Below are positions 10,251-23,005 of a DNA stretch of 64,000 nt, piece after piece. The position numbers and the translations under genes are program-made. This stretch comes from Cycas panzhihuaensis. Its lineage: Eukaryota; Cycadophyta. The notes under the pieces are model-generated. The model searched no databases and was not told the origin of the DNA. It was given only the letters and a program-made list of their open reading frames with translations. The DNA lies in NCBI GenBank assembly GCA_023213395.1, contig CM041465.1:102121741-102185740 (forward strand), read 5' to 3'. Positions within the stretch are counted from its first letter, which is position 1; every line of letters starts with the position of its first letter.

Positions 10251-10752
10251 TTAAAAAAATTTTAACATTGTAAACTTACTAGATAGCACAAGCCATGTTG
10301 CATCTTCACTTCCCTGACTTGATGGAGCTTGTCAAGTACTTAAAATCAATCTTTGAATGCACCAAATCACAATCTTGTTGTAGAAACAACTCTTTGACTT
10401 TAACTCACTTGTAAAAATGAAGTTAAGACCCCATTTGTCTTTATAAAACGACCTTTTCATCTAAAAAGTTTTTATTTTTCTTTTCAAATTTACTCCTTTT
10501 AGATAGTCACATTTTATAAGTGTCGTGATCTTTAGGTCCTTATTTATCTCATAAGGATTTTTTATACTTTGATTCACCCTCTTCTTGGCTTTTTCTTGTC
10601 ATTTATAAGGCAATTAAAGTTGAGATGGATAAGAGATTTGCCCAGAGGTTGATCTTTCAACTCCTATATTGTTTATAATTTATATGATCAATTTCTGATT
10701 CTTGTTTTAAATTCTATCTCTGTTTCAACTTTTGGGCTTCCTTGAGGACATT
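10251..10752. other. No recognisable gene
   Basis: AT-rich 3' non-coding sequence of the inferred GypA element. Nothing readable in six frames. Confidence 0.4.
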
Positions 10753-10937
10753 AAAACTCCAAAAAGTTGCTTACTAAAGAGCTTAAACGGTGGTAGTCCA
10801 CTCTATAATGAGGGTAAACTAAATCTCTAAAAAGTCACCTACTAAAGAGCCTAAACTATGGCAATTTGCTTCGTAATAAGGGTAAACTAATGCTTCAAAA
10901 AATCACTTGCTAAAGAGCTTAAACTATAGCAATCCCC
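10753..10937 (+). repeat. 68-bp tandem repeat, 2.7 units
   Basis: Units start at 10,753, 10,821 and 10,889. The shared core is CTAAAGAGCTTAAAC followed by TAATGAGGGTAAACT. The reverse complement of this core occurs near 21,170-21,240 and 23,660-23,720 in GypB, linking the two elements. Confidence 0.82.
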
Positions 10938-11292
10938 ATCACGTACTTGTGTTGGGTGCTTTCCTCCAAATTCTTGTAATCCCACCCATTCAAGGGATGT
11001 GAAAATGGTCACTAATGAGAGAAAACTATGGTGACCATCCCCTTGGAAGCACTGCTAATAGGGTTAAACTATGTTAACTTCTCTTTTATCAAAGTCCCAT
11101 CAATGTGATGGGTAATCGTGTCATACCTAAATTTAATCGGAGTTTCAAATTAGTTCTTTCTATCCATCACGTTATACATAGTTCCCTCATCTAAAATTAA
11201 CTTTCATCTTGACATTAAAAAAATAAAAAACAGTCTCGACTCTAGATTGCCACTAATCACCACCTTGCTTTCAATTCAAAGCAAGAGGTTCT

Positions 11293-11309
11293 AGTGATAA
11301 GGGGACAAA
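11293..11309 (+). other. GypA polypurine tract
   Basis: AGTGATAAGGGGACAAA lies immediately before TATTTCAC. In GypB (minus strand) the equivalent junction is CACTAAGGGGGTAAA followed by TGTTTCAC. The match of both tract and LTR start in two elements makes this a convincing 3' LTR border. Confidence 0.7.
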
Positions 11310-12000
11310 TATTTCACTATAATTAGGCCTCTTGACACGATTAGATTCATATTTAGATTGTTGAGTTTAAGCTAGTTGATGATTATCTATTTTATATATT
11401 TATAGATATTTATTTGATGGTGTGAATGGTGTTTGATTTACTTTTGATTCATCATTTCATGATTTGACTATAGATTTAGATATATTTGGTCTTTTATTAT
11501 GTGGTTTTTAGTTCTGGGATGATTAGATGATTGATTATGTATGATCATTATTATGTTATTACCAATGACTAATACTATAGTGCATTTTATATCTTCTACT
11601 CAACATGAAGCCTACCTTGTCCAAGTCCTTAGTTTATCATTTGATTTCTTGACTATTGTTTCTCTAGTTTTTAGTTGATTTTAGACCCATCTTAACTCGT
11701 TTATTGGTTTCAAGTTACAATGACTTTGGCCTTATCCGTGTGTTTTTCAACCTTGTATTCTTCAATAAATTATTTTTTTTAAGAAAATATTTTTCTATGT
11801 TCTTTTGCCACTTTTCATTAAACACATTTTTGGTAAGTTCAAAAACGTGATTTTATTAATAAAATATGATCATCATGTTTTACTAAGAAAGTCACATTTT
11901 TTACTGTGTTATTTATAAAATGCGATAAATAATACCAATTTTCGCAGCTTTAACCTTCTAGAATCAAAGTAATTTATTGTCTTACCTACCCTAACCACCT
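11310..12000 (+). repeat. GypA 3' LTR, start (end not located)
   Basis: Begins TATTTCACTATA (TG decayed to TA). Resemblance to the GypB LTR is weak but in the same order, with ACGTGATTT / TGCGATAAATAA words near 11,845-11,940. The downstream border is not visible. If the LTR is as long as that of GypB it would run to about 14.9 kb. Confidence 0.45.
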
Positions 12001-15000
12001 TCTAATAATGTTTTAGGTCCTCTTCATATAATGATTGTGATAGTAGAAGTTAATTAATGCATGGCCGAAAACCATGGCATGATTTCTGATCTTTCTTATT
12101 CCTTAATTTGAATAAATCTTAGTGATTTTCTGAGTTGAGGGTAATTAAAGAGTCTTTGTAGAGTTCTTTTGAGATTTTTTTAAAGTGAATTTATACTGCC
12201 AAACTTCTGTGAAATCTTGCTTGTGTTTTCCTTACTGTTTAAGACTTGATTGGAGATCCGTCTTTATGAGAATCTATTGGTCCTACTATGAGAAGTAAAG
12301 TGTTACATTTACCTTATTTTTTGCTTGGTTCTCAGGCCCAACCTCTTACTCATCTGCTAAAATCAATCTCTTACAGTCTCTTTCAGTTTTACTTGTGTTA
12401 CCATTCTCTCTATCAACATCTTTATCATCTTTCCAATTATTCTCATGGCTCTTTAGACTTGATGGTGAAGTGTTGAATATAAGTAAAGCACTATTTTGAG
12501 TTATACATTACTAGTTTTAATTAGCTTTAAGGTAATTTTACTTAAATTAGTTGATGGTTTCTCTTTTAAGTTAATGTATGATTTGTTTCAAGTTTATTTC
12601 AAAAAAATGCAAAAAAAAAATACTTTCTTTATTTTTAGCTTTCATTACTATTGAAATTCAATGGTTTTGTTGATTTTTTTTTTTTATGATAAAGTTTAAG
12701 ATCAAATTAGATTTGGTATTTAAGGTAATATCTTGTTAATTAAGTTGTGAAAAAGTTATTTTCAAGAATTGAACTAGTTTTAATTCTTAATTATAATATT
12801 TTTTTGAGCAATCACACCCTTTTTGTTTGCTGAATCTAAACAAGTTTAGCCCTGCTAAAGGTTGAAATATCACATCCCAAACTTTTGAGAGAAAGTGAGG
12901 TAGTAAATATGAAAGGGCCATCAAATAGAATAATTTTTCTCTTTCGCATGTAAAGTCTATTTTATGCTACATGCTAGTTATGATTATCTTGATCAATTTG
13001 TAAACTTGCACATGAGAACTACTTTTTTTGAATCAATTATTGCAATATATATGTTATATTCTCTTTGCCATAAGTATCATCTTAATATAAGGAGTCATTG
13101 AAAAGAAGTGACGTATTTCGGTTGCAAGGTTCATTACAAGGTACACATCATTTGTCCTAATACTCAGTTTGATTTCATTTCTTGGTTTCATGATCTTATT
13201 AAAAAGAAAAAAGGGAAAATAAAAGCAAAGTAATTATATCTTTTCTCTATCAATTGTTTGCTTTGTTTGTCTTTTCTTGTTTTGTTTACATACACATGAA
13301 AAGAATAGACTTTAGAAGGTTTGATCTTGTAAGTCTTAGGCTTAGACTTACAATTATCTAATTACTTGTTTCTTTACTCTTGAATTTTCTATTTGAGTAC
13401 ATTTAAATAGGTGGAAAAAGAAAGTAAAAGAGTAAGTGATAGGATAAATGTAAATACAACTTAAGCACCTAGATCTTCTTTGTCTCTTATGGTTATTTTG
13501 TTTATCCTAGAACATCTAACAAAAACCACAAGAGTGAAAAGAAAAGGAATTGCATGCTTGCATATTATAGGGTTTGATTGATTGTATAAATATTTTGTGT
13601 TGTATTCATACAAACTAAGAGTGCATGCTAGTTTTTACATGTAGGCTTGGCTTGTTGATACTTTGTTTTGTTTAAGTAGATTTAGATCTATTTCTCTTAT
13701 ATGTATGTAAATAGTTTCAAGCCTTATATTAGTGTAATTCTTTAATCATATAACCCATCTACAACTAGATAGAGACTCCTTCTTAGGAGTTGGTTGAAAA
13801 GGCTTACTCTTTTAGACTAGTCACTTTAGTGATTGGCCCTTAGCCAATAAACCATCAATATTATACATAGACTGTCGTAGTTAAGACGACAAAGGCAACT
13901 CATCAATATAGAATAATAACAATAAAAATGACATGTAATTACCTGCCAAAAATGTCGAAAGGAAGAATAATAAAATGTAATAGTTAATGATAATAACAAC
14001 AACGTCGATGATAATCATGCTCATGATATTTCTAAATTTCAATATGAATAGCATCATAGTATGTTAAAATTTGATCAGTAGACTATAAAAGGAATTAGAA
14101 TGATATAAATGCACACATGACATTGAATGCCCATATGAAGATTTATGCCCCTTATTACAGTAAGGGCGGCGTGTATGCATATCTTATTAATCCATTATTT
14201 ATAGCATAATTCCCTAATAATCTTTTAAACAATGCAAAATAATAGAGAAGATTTATTTTTATATAGTTGGTATGATATCTAATTAGAATGGTATTGCACT
14301 AAACAAGTAAATAAGACAAAGGGAATATTACACGTCATGAACTCCTCTTTTCAAATTTTGAATACATAGATTTTGCAAGAATGGAGATGATATCGTAATA
14401 CCCACAATGATAATGATAGGAAGCAAATAATGATGGGAATTGATACTGGCTTATGGTACATGTTGGTAATATACATTCTTAATATGCCAAGTGCAATAGA
14501 TTGTATGATGGTTACAATCATGATGTGATGGTGATACCCAACTTTGTTCAAAATAGGTGTAGTGTTTGATCAACATTGCATGCTTATATTCTTTTTTTTT
14601 TTAAATGAATATTGTTGGTTAATTGGGCATATATTATTTTACATGGCTAGTTGAATAATATTATTTTAGGTATAGGCATAGCCAGTCAAACACCTAATAT
14701 TTTTTACATTTAGTCATGAATGGATCATATGTTGAATAATGTTGAGGCGTGATCTAAACGCACATCAAGTCTGTTGTAATAACCCAATATTGATCAATAA
14801 TACAATAATAAATGTCTAATTTAATATAGGAAAGAGAAGGTGATCTTAAGGTTTAGGTATATGAGGCAATCGTGGGCAAGGTTTTTTTATCTAAAAAAAA
14901 TTTAGATTTTTTCTTGTGCACAACAGGATTTTTATAGTAGTAACAAGTATAACAATAACTTCTAGTAGCAATAATAATTGTATCAACTTTTAGCAATAAT

Positions 15001-15080
15001 AAGTCTATTCTAGAAACTATACATATTGGCATAGAAGAATTCCATGATTTAATTTTCAATTAGCTATAATAAAACATATA
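12001..15080. other. No recognisable gene or element
   Basis: AT-rich sequence with homopolymer runs (for example A-run at 12,612 and T-run at 12,676). Short open frames here show no family features. It may include the remainder of the GypA 3' LTR. Confidence 0.4.
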
Positions 15081-15275
15081 TATGAGGGATATTTTAATAA
15101 CTAACAGGTTCAGTGGCTAGTTATTCATGTGTTCTAGTGGGGATGGTCGTGTCTTATGTGGACTTTAAGTTAACAAGAGGATGGACTGTGCATTTGAGCG
15201 ATATTTTAACAACTAGCAAATGCAATGGTTGGTCATCCATGCATTCCAGTTAACATTCATACCCTCATATAGACT
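15081..15275. repeat. Imperfect tandem duplication of about 110 bp
   Basis: GATATTTTAATAACTAAC near 15,088 recurs as GATATTTTAACAACTAGC near 15,201. The following GGCTAGTTATTCATG recurs as GGTTGGTCATCCATG, so the two halves diverged after duplication. Confidence 0.6.
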
Positions 15276-15433
15276 TCATCCTCGATGTGGAAAGTGTTGA
15301 ATTGTATCTAGTATGACCATGGTTTATTTAGTCTTTTATATGAAGATGTAATTAGGTTTTTTTGGTGATATCTGTCAATTATGCTATGACTGTTTTGATG
15401 TGTAACAAATGGTATATACGAGGGTCCTAATGA

Positions 15434-15557
15434 TGTAGTTGAGTAGGTAGTTTAATATATAATTCAGGGGAAAGAGAGGACTCTACAAAACATAGTGTAG
15501 TTGAGTAGGTAGATTAAATATAATGAAGCAGAAAGAGGAGACTCTACAAAGTATAGA
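15434..15557. repeat. 62-bp tandem duplication
   Basis: TGTAGTTGAGTAGGTAG starts at 15,434 and again at 15,496. Both units continue with an A-rich GAAAGAG stretch and GACTCTACAAA. Confidence 0.8.
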
Positions 15558-15791
15558 AATAACAAAGTACGTTAAGAGAGGATAGATAACATAGGTTAGA
15601 AGTACACCATCAAAGGTTACTTCAACAAATTGTGGTCATGCTTTAATATCATTATTTCTATCCAAGCAAATATGTTAAGGCTTTTTGCAGAACAAGGTCA
15701 CATGTATATCAAAATATTGTTGATTTCAAAATTTTGGAGTCAAATGAGGGCATTTGACAATGTTGTGACAGGGGAGATGTGTGCAAAGAAA

Positions 15792-15915
15792 AAGACTACA
15801 ATGCAAGCCAAATTTGGATCACAATTCAATATGCGAGTAGGATTTTAAATTACAACATGAAGTGCAAGCAAGACCAAAGCTTACAACCCAAAGTGCAAGT
15901 AGGACCTTAGATTAT
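15792..15915. repeat. 31-bp tandem repeat, 4 units
   Basis: Units start at 15,792, 15,823, 15,854 and 15,885. Each holds a version of AAGTGCAAGCAAGACC. They immediately precede an LTR-like promoter region. Confidence 0.75.
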
Positions 15916-16225
15916 AATTATGATGGATGATATAATTATTGTTTTTGTTAACAAACTATTATTAATGAGTTAGTTGAAAAATGGTTAGGGGGTAAGACTA
16001 TAAAAGAAGCATTCATGTATATGAAAGAGGGGGATGCATATGAGAATGCTTTAGGCTTTCTCTCCTATCATCCATTATATCTCTCATTGTGTATTCGATT
16101 GAGAGTTCTTCATTGTTGTGTTTTAGGTTTGCATGTGATCCTTTTTAGGTCGGTGCAGTCCCCTTATTGGTAATGGAATAGGTTTTATCTCAATTTTAAT
16201 GTATTGTATTGGTATTGCGAGCATG
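15916..16225 (+). repeat. Possible solo LTR or LTR fragment
   Basis: GACTATAAAAGAAGC (about 15,992) looks like a TATA box. TTGGTATTGCGAGC (about 16,208-16,221) resembles an initiator-Met primer site following an LTR. No second copy and no clear left border were found, so this is tentative. Confidence 0.3.
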
Positions 16226-16652
16226 TGACATTGGCAAGGTGATCATTATTTTACTTATGTATTTCCTACTTGCATTGATTTTTGTTGGTGACAATAGAGA
16301 GTAAATAGGCTATAGTTTGAAATATGGCCCATAAATGACTTAAAAAAATGTGATAAATTAGCCCTTATATTTACATCTACAACACAAAAATAGCCCCTAA
16401 GAAACTTCAAGATGAGTCCCAAAAACACATTTATAACTCTTAAAAAAAGGACATTACAAGTCATAGAAAGTAGGCGTTTAATAGAGTTCTACAAGGACAT
16501 CAAATTTGTGAAATGATGACTCTAAAAAATGTGAAAAAAGAAAAGGCTTTAAATGTTTTACCCAAATGATTCAACCTTGGGCTTTGTGATACCATTATGT
16601 TGGCTTTGATACTACTCTGCTAGAAACTTGACATGCAACTTTGATACAATAA
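16226..16652. other. Unassigned stretch with primer-site-like motifs beside the GypB LTR
   Basis: GTGATACCATTATGTTGG (about 16,587) and TTTGATACAATAATGTTGG (about 16,641) look like a minus-strand initiator-Met primer site next to an LTR start, repeated twice. No gene seen. Confidence 0.35.
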
Positions 16653-19600
16653 TGTTGGGTGACTAGACTATGAAAGTAATGACATGTAAGATGGACCTAA
16701 CTAGGAGATGAAATGGACAATAAGGTGAGTGAAAGATATATCGAATAAAATATAAAGATGATATATATACAAGTATGAGTGCACATAAGATATGGAAGAA
16801 TGGCTAATGGTTGCATGGTCGTGGTACATCCTTAAGGCCTTAAAGGAGAGAGGGGGAACCTCTCAAATGAAGTGAAGAAGAAACAATGTCGCATACCCTT
16901 TGACTCCCTCATGAATAGAAGGAAGGTAGTCTCCTATGTGTGTATGAAAAAGGGAAATTTAACTAACTAGTAGCTAATAAAAGAATAAAGAACAAAAACA
17001 GAAAAAAAAAAGCAAAGAGAAATAAAAAATAAATAATCTTTAGCTACCTCTCTCTAAATAAATAAACAATCCATAAGAACTCCCAAAAAATAGAAGAGCC
17101 ATTAGGGCCCTTGCCCTAGATAAAGATGCCCTTAGGTTTCCTAAACACCATCCATCTCAAACCACCTAAAGGAAAGATCTAACTTAGCTCTCTACCCAAA
17201 ACAAAGATAAAAAACCACATTGTGCTATCTATAGAACATGAGGATTAACAAAGAAGAGGCCGAAAGGAGACAGGACCATGGGATAGATTCTCTAACGGAT
17301 AAGTCGATAGGGACTTATGCTTACTAGTAACAATCTATTTTCATAGTTGTGAAAGGTTCAAGATTATCCGCATCCATCTCTAACTAGTCTCATCAACTCT
17401 TAGAGGTGAAAGAGATAAGAAGACACTACTTTTGACCTAAAGTATGGAAATAAGTTCTCTCAACCACAAGTGATCAAAATAGTTGTTTGTCACTTATAGT
17501 GTTTGAAACGTGGTGAAAAAAATTAATCTCAAATGATGGTGAGCTTGTATATTAGGGGTTTGATTGATTAAAAACTCCTTTGTGATGAGAAGTATTTGTC
17601 TTCAAAAGAAGAGTGAGTTTGTAAGTTAGGGGTCTCAATTCTCGGTCAATTAAAAACTCCCTTGCTTAAGGAAACATGACCTACCTTACAGGATAAACAA
17701 GCAACACACCTCTAAATGTAAGTTAGATATGCACTTTAAGATTATATGCAACCATCATAAAACTTATTCTATGCAAACATGATAAGTAAGGGATGCACTC
17801 TAACCTAATGCACTTAAATGTACACTATATGTTTATATTTTTTCTCGTTGTTTCCTTTTTTGTTAATGAAGCTAAATGCACATGTTATCTACCCTAATGC
17901 ACAAGTATAAGAAGGTAAATATGAGTTCTTTCATTACACTTACTCTTATCATAGTTATAGGATGCATATGAGTTCCTTGACTTGATTTTGATTTATGTTG
18001 TCTAATTAAGAAATAAATGCAACTAAATACTCTCTTATCATTTCTTTTTATTTCAACTTGGCATGAATTAATACATGCAAGAAGGATGCTTTCTTTCTTT
18101 TAATGAGAATATATGTAAACATCAAACCAACAAAGAAAATAAGTAACAAATATCTCGTGTAAGAGTGTTATGCAATTTTTTATTTCCTCCTTTTATTGTC
18201 TTAATTATACTAGCATGCAAAGCACATGATAATATTATGAAGCTTAAAATAAAAGGAGGCAAAGAAATGTGCACGTTTATCTTAATTAAAGGTTAAGCAT
18301 GTCTCTTATAGATTTTATATGTTCCACTTTTCATAGTCAGGTTAGGAAAAAGTTAGGTATAATCATTTAATTTTTATGGAATAATTATAATTTCAAATAA
18401 TAACAAGTATAATAGTCTTTCTTATAAAAATTCTAATAGAATCTTAACTCTACCTAGAGAATTTTAATGAAGAAAGAATTAGGAGAAGGCTCAAATTTGT
18501 ATTGAAAAGGATTAAAGACTCTCCTTAATACTCCTTAACAAGGCAATTTATCTCCCTAAGCAAAATTTAACATTATGACAACTATTTTTTCTAATTTTTT
18601 TCAAGGTTATAAGTATGAACCTTGCCTGAGGAGGAAGAAATATAAGAAAGGAGTGAAGATCCAAGCTAAAAAGTAACTTAAATCAAGAAAAACCAAGTAA
18701 TCAACTTTAAAATTTAACAAGTTACTTTTAAATAACTCAGATTTAAAATATATTCATGTTATTCAAGAAACTCAAGCCTATAAGATTGGCAAAATCATAA
18801 TTTCTTACCAATGTAACATTAAACATAGAGTGTAAAGAAGGAGGGTGCCTTAGATTTGTGCTTTATAACCTTTGAATTGCTTCAAGATTATACTGTAGTA
18901 AGCCATAAAGATAAAAATGTCATGTTGTGGGAAAGAAATAGAATAAAAAAAAGAGCTTCAACCGAAAAAGAGAAGTGAAAGAGAGAGGATATGGCTAATA
19001 TAAGAGGGAGGTATGAATTTAGGTGGGAACACTCTGAAAATTTTGAATCCCTTTTGAAAATACTCTGAATTAATTGCCAAGTAGTCTTAAATGGTGTTCA
19101 AAAGCTCTCAAAGTGGTCAATAGAAAATTTGGTAGCATTTCGTTGCGCACCTCTTCCTCTATTTTTCACAAAATAGTGGCCCTGTTTATAGAAAAATAAG
19201 AGGGGAAGGCCTTAGGCAAAATCGTAGATGGATAATCATGGTTTTGCCAAAAACTATAATTGAAAATACCATAAAGTTTGAAATTTAGGTGTGATTTAAT
19301 TTTTGTTTACACCACAACTAATAAAAAAATGTAATAAATAGTTTAAATTGTGATAAATATATTGAAAAAATATAACAAATCACTAAGAAATGTAATAGAT
19401 TACCATGAAAAATGTGATTTAGTAGATATGTTTATTATAGTTGTTATAAAAAATATGACAAGATAATAAAAAATATAACCAACATTTGAAAAACATGATT
19501 TATGTGTGAAAAACGTGATAAAAGTAACAATTCTGAGTGATCTCACATTTTTTGACAGCACAAAAGATATGATAAATTGTCAAAAACATTACCAATTCTG

Positions 19601-20333
19601 TAAAAAAAATATTTTTCATGAAAACCTTTGTAACTTTCTCATATGACATTAGAATTTAGTGTTATCTATTGCCTTGTAAAACTAATTCATAAGGATTCAC
19701 AATGTTGAAAAGAAATTATACTTTAAAAACATAATAAAATTTTGGGATGAAGAGGAAGTTAAGGTAAAAGGCTATAAAATAGAAGCCTCATCTTCTGCTA
19801 GCACATGCTTTACAAAAACCTTCATAACTTTCTCATACGACGTCAAAATTTAGTGTCGTTTATTGCATTAGAAAGATAATTCAAAGGAGTTTACAATGAT
19901 ATCAATAAATAAAACTTTATGAATATACTGAGATTTAAAAAGAGAAAAAAAGTTCAAGACATCAGAATGACACTAGTTGTGAAATAACAAACCTAATCAT
20001 GTTTCATTAGAAAAAGGCTTGTGAGGATTGAGGTAAGGAAAAATCACTCATCAAGGTAGTAGCATGAAAATAATCGATAAGTCATATGCTTAAGAATCAT
20101 GAAATCACAAAAGAGAGTTGGAGAAATCACTTGAAATCATTATGTAATTATTAAGCATAAAGATCTACATCATAAGTAAAATAAAAGGACCATACTCACA
20201 CACCAAAAATATCGAACAGAGTAATATCAACATCCTATAAATAACTAAAATCATACCATCATTAACCAACACTAGAAAGTAGGGTAAGAAATCAATCTTG
20301 GCCATGCTAAGAGAGGCAAAGCATGGTGAAACA
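16653..20333 (-). repeat. GypB 3' LTR (uninterrupted copy)
   Basis: It aligns with 37.2-39.6 kb plus 51.95-53.3 kb. Clear homology starts by about 16,815 (ACATCCTTAAGG) and weaker homology extends to about 16,660. It ends GGTGAAACA at 20,333, next to the purine tract. It contains a run of ATGTGATAAAT-like words (19,320-19,590) and an internal duplication of about 193 bp (see separate entry). Left border uncertain. Confidence 0.85.
19618..19990. repeat. Internal duplication of about 193 bp in the GypB LTR
   Basis: TAACTTTCTCATATGAC at 19,631 recurs as TAACTTTCTCATACGAC at 19,825. Both are followed by AATTTAGTGT and a GAAA/AATTCA segment. The same pair occurs in the 5' LTR at about 52,570 and 52,752. 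Confidence 0.7.
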
Positions 20334-20348
20334 TTTACCCCCTTAGTG
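20334..20348 (-). other. GypB polypurine tract
   Basis: On the minus strand CACTAAGGGGGTAAA directly precedes TGTTTCACC, the first bases of the 3' LTR. This fixes both the element's orientation and the inner LTR border. Confidence 0.85.
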
Positions 20349-20669
20349 ATGAAAGCTCTGCGAATAGGTTGAAGTAAGATGGTGAACACCACCAACCTTG
20401 CCAATAAAATTATCTATCTTAGAACTTGGGCTACCTACACTATTTTCTAAATTGATGTGAAGATGCCAAGGTTAAACTAGTGTTTATGGATATAGATGAG
20501 GCTATGGGAAGATCTTTAGCATGGCGAGAGGGATTTGAGAAAACTAACTAAACTCAAAAGAACTAAAATTTATAGTTTTTGATATTTTAAACATTTAATA
20601 TATTTTAGAATTTTTGATGGTCTAAGCTACTTAATGTGTACCAACGAAGTATGTACATGTTGTAATTTG

Positions 20670-20970
20670 CCCACTGTAGTTTTATATCATTAGTGGTTGA
20701 TTTTGAAGGTAATACTTACTATAATTTCACGTCAGTAATTATTGATCTTCAGAGGGAGTACCCACTATAGTTTTGCCTCATTATTGGTTAATTTTTAGAT
20801 GGGTGTATCAACCATAGTTTCACGTCATTAATTATTGATCTTTAGAGGGAGTACCCATCATAGTTTCACCTCATTAGTGGTCAATTTTCAGATGCGTATG
20901 CCCACCATAGTTTCATCTCATTAGTGGTTGATTTTTGGAGGGTTGACCACTATAGTTTATCCTCTTTAAC
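20670..20970. repeat. 46-bp tandem repeat, about 6.5 units
   Basis: The repeated core is CCCACCATAGTTTCACCTCA followed by TTAGTGGTTGATTTT and a GAGGGAGTA or GATGGGTGT spacer. Units start near 20,670, 20,718, 20,761, 20,809, 20,854, 20,901 and 20,947. Alternate units resemble each other more, hinting at a higher-order 91-bp period. Confidence 0.82.
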
Positions 20971-22967
20971 AACCATTCCAAACTCTTGAGTGATACGGAG
21001 AATGGGGTCTTAGAGAAACTTTTGTGGCTATAGTTGAATATTTTTAGGTTTTAATCATTTTTTTTTTTTTTTTTTTAAAGATTTTTAAATATAATATGTG
21101 TATTTAGTTTATACTCATGACAGAGTGTTCAACTAGTTTGTACTCATCATGGAGTGTGTGATGGGAATTACCATAATTTAGGCTCTTTAGTGGATAGGTT
21201 TTTAGAGTCATAGTTTATTCTTATTATAGAGCGAATGGTACTCTCAAGTGCAAGTCTTAAGGGGAAGTAACTAGTTTATATTTATCGCAGAGGTGGCAAG
21301 GGTAAACGTGATGGTACTTAAGGATATGGGATATAAGTAACTCAACTCCAACATTTTGACTACAAAAGATATATTAAATGTTGGCAGAAGAGAATTGAAA
21401 TAGCAAGGATTTGGTCGTGGCTAATAAAGTATGCAAGTATTAAGAGTGAGTTTGATAGACATGAGTCAACTAGTATATGATAATCTGGAGTCAGAAAATA
21501 AGTTGATAGGACCAATGTGGAACTATAGAGAATCACTAAGAGGACCTATGATGGTTGTATATTTAGTTATATTATTTATTGCTTTTAGAATATAAACTCT
21601 AGCACTAGTTAGAACATTGTCCATCTGATCACAAATAATCCATATAGTAACAGATGGCTATAGATTTCACTAGCTTCCCTAATAAGTGTGAATATTCAAT
21701 GCCATACGACTAAGATATAATGACTTGGAGATGCTCTGGTAAATATAGGGATGGTTTGGGAATCAAGCACCAAGGATGTGATTTAAATCTGTTGGTTTGG
21801 CTTTAGCTATTAAATCTTTAAGAAAGTGGGTCCTATAGTTTGGTTTCCTCACCATAGTAACACCTTCCAAAACTAGGTGTTTTTTTTAAAACCTCCCTAA
21901 TGCTAGATAGGTTTCAATCATGATTGAGGCCATAATGGGCTTAAGTAATTAGATTCAAAGGTCTTAAATGATGCACATAATTGGTTCAAAACTACATATT
22001 TACAAGTGGAGATAAAGTTGATATGCAACTTGCCTTAGATATTAAGAAGGCGAAAGAATTATATACATACATATATATAAGTTTTTTTTTAATTTTTAAG
22101 GAAGGGTATCATTCCATATGATGGTTTAGATGAGGGTTGTGGTAAGCCAAGCATCATTGAACCCACTTTTTAGATGACACACCTCATCTGTTCTCATGCC
22201 TACCTAAATGGATAAGTTGACTACAACTATTACATGACTTTCATTGAGATACAATGAGTGTTAAGAGTAATTAGATTTGGAAGGTATGATAGTGATTGGC
22301 CTACCTATGGGGCATTAGGCCTTGGAGACTATAATGAGAGTGCATTTTAATGAAGTGTGGGCAATGAAAATCTTGAAACCAAGTCCTTGAGGAATGAACC
22401 ATAGGTAATATAAAGGATATTTAATCAAGGTGTCTCTAAGTATCCAAAGAATGTGTTAAATAACAAACCTTAGGAGAGAAACTAGAGTAGGCCAAGGAGA
22501 CTCACTACAATATGGATTATGCAAGATATCAATGGGCAATGCAAGCAGAGTGCTAACAAAGTGAATTAACGACTGTTGGTAAACTTATTTCGAATGCAGG
22601 TAAAGGAGGTCTAAAGAACACTTAAACCTAAGTAGAATCAATTTCAGAGAAGAAGAGATGCTAGAAAGTCTTGAATATAAATGCACTGAGAAGAAAACTT
22701 ATCTTAAAGTAAGCAAAGATGGTAAGTGAGAAAGAGAGAGAAAATACATGATCGCGAGAATGCTAACAGGCACGGATGCTAGTTTGCTTAAGATAGAACT
22801 CAACTGACTGAAAAAAGGTGTTGCATAGATGAAGAAGCTAATTAATTAGACTTACAACTAAGTACCATATCACCAAGCTAAGCTAGGGAGAAAGACATTC
22901 TAGAGGGATTAGAGCTAAGAGAAGGACATAAAAGGAAAAGCGCAAATACACTTTTTTTTATTCTTTT

Positions 22968-22970
<3 letters not shown>

Positions 22971-22998
<28 letters not shown>
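22971..22998. repeat. (AT)n microsatellite
   Basis: An uninterrupted run of AT dinucleotides. Confidence 0.95.
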
Positions 22999-23005
<7 letters not shown>

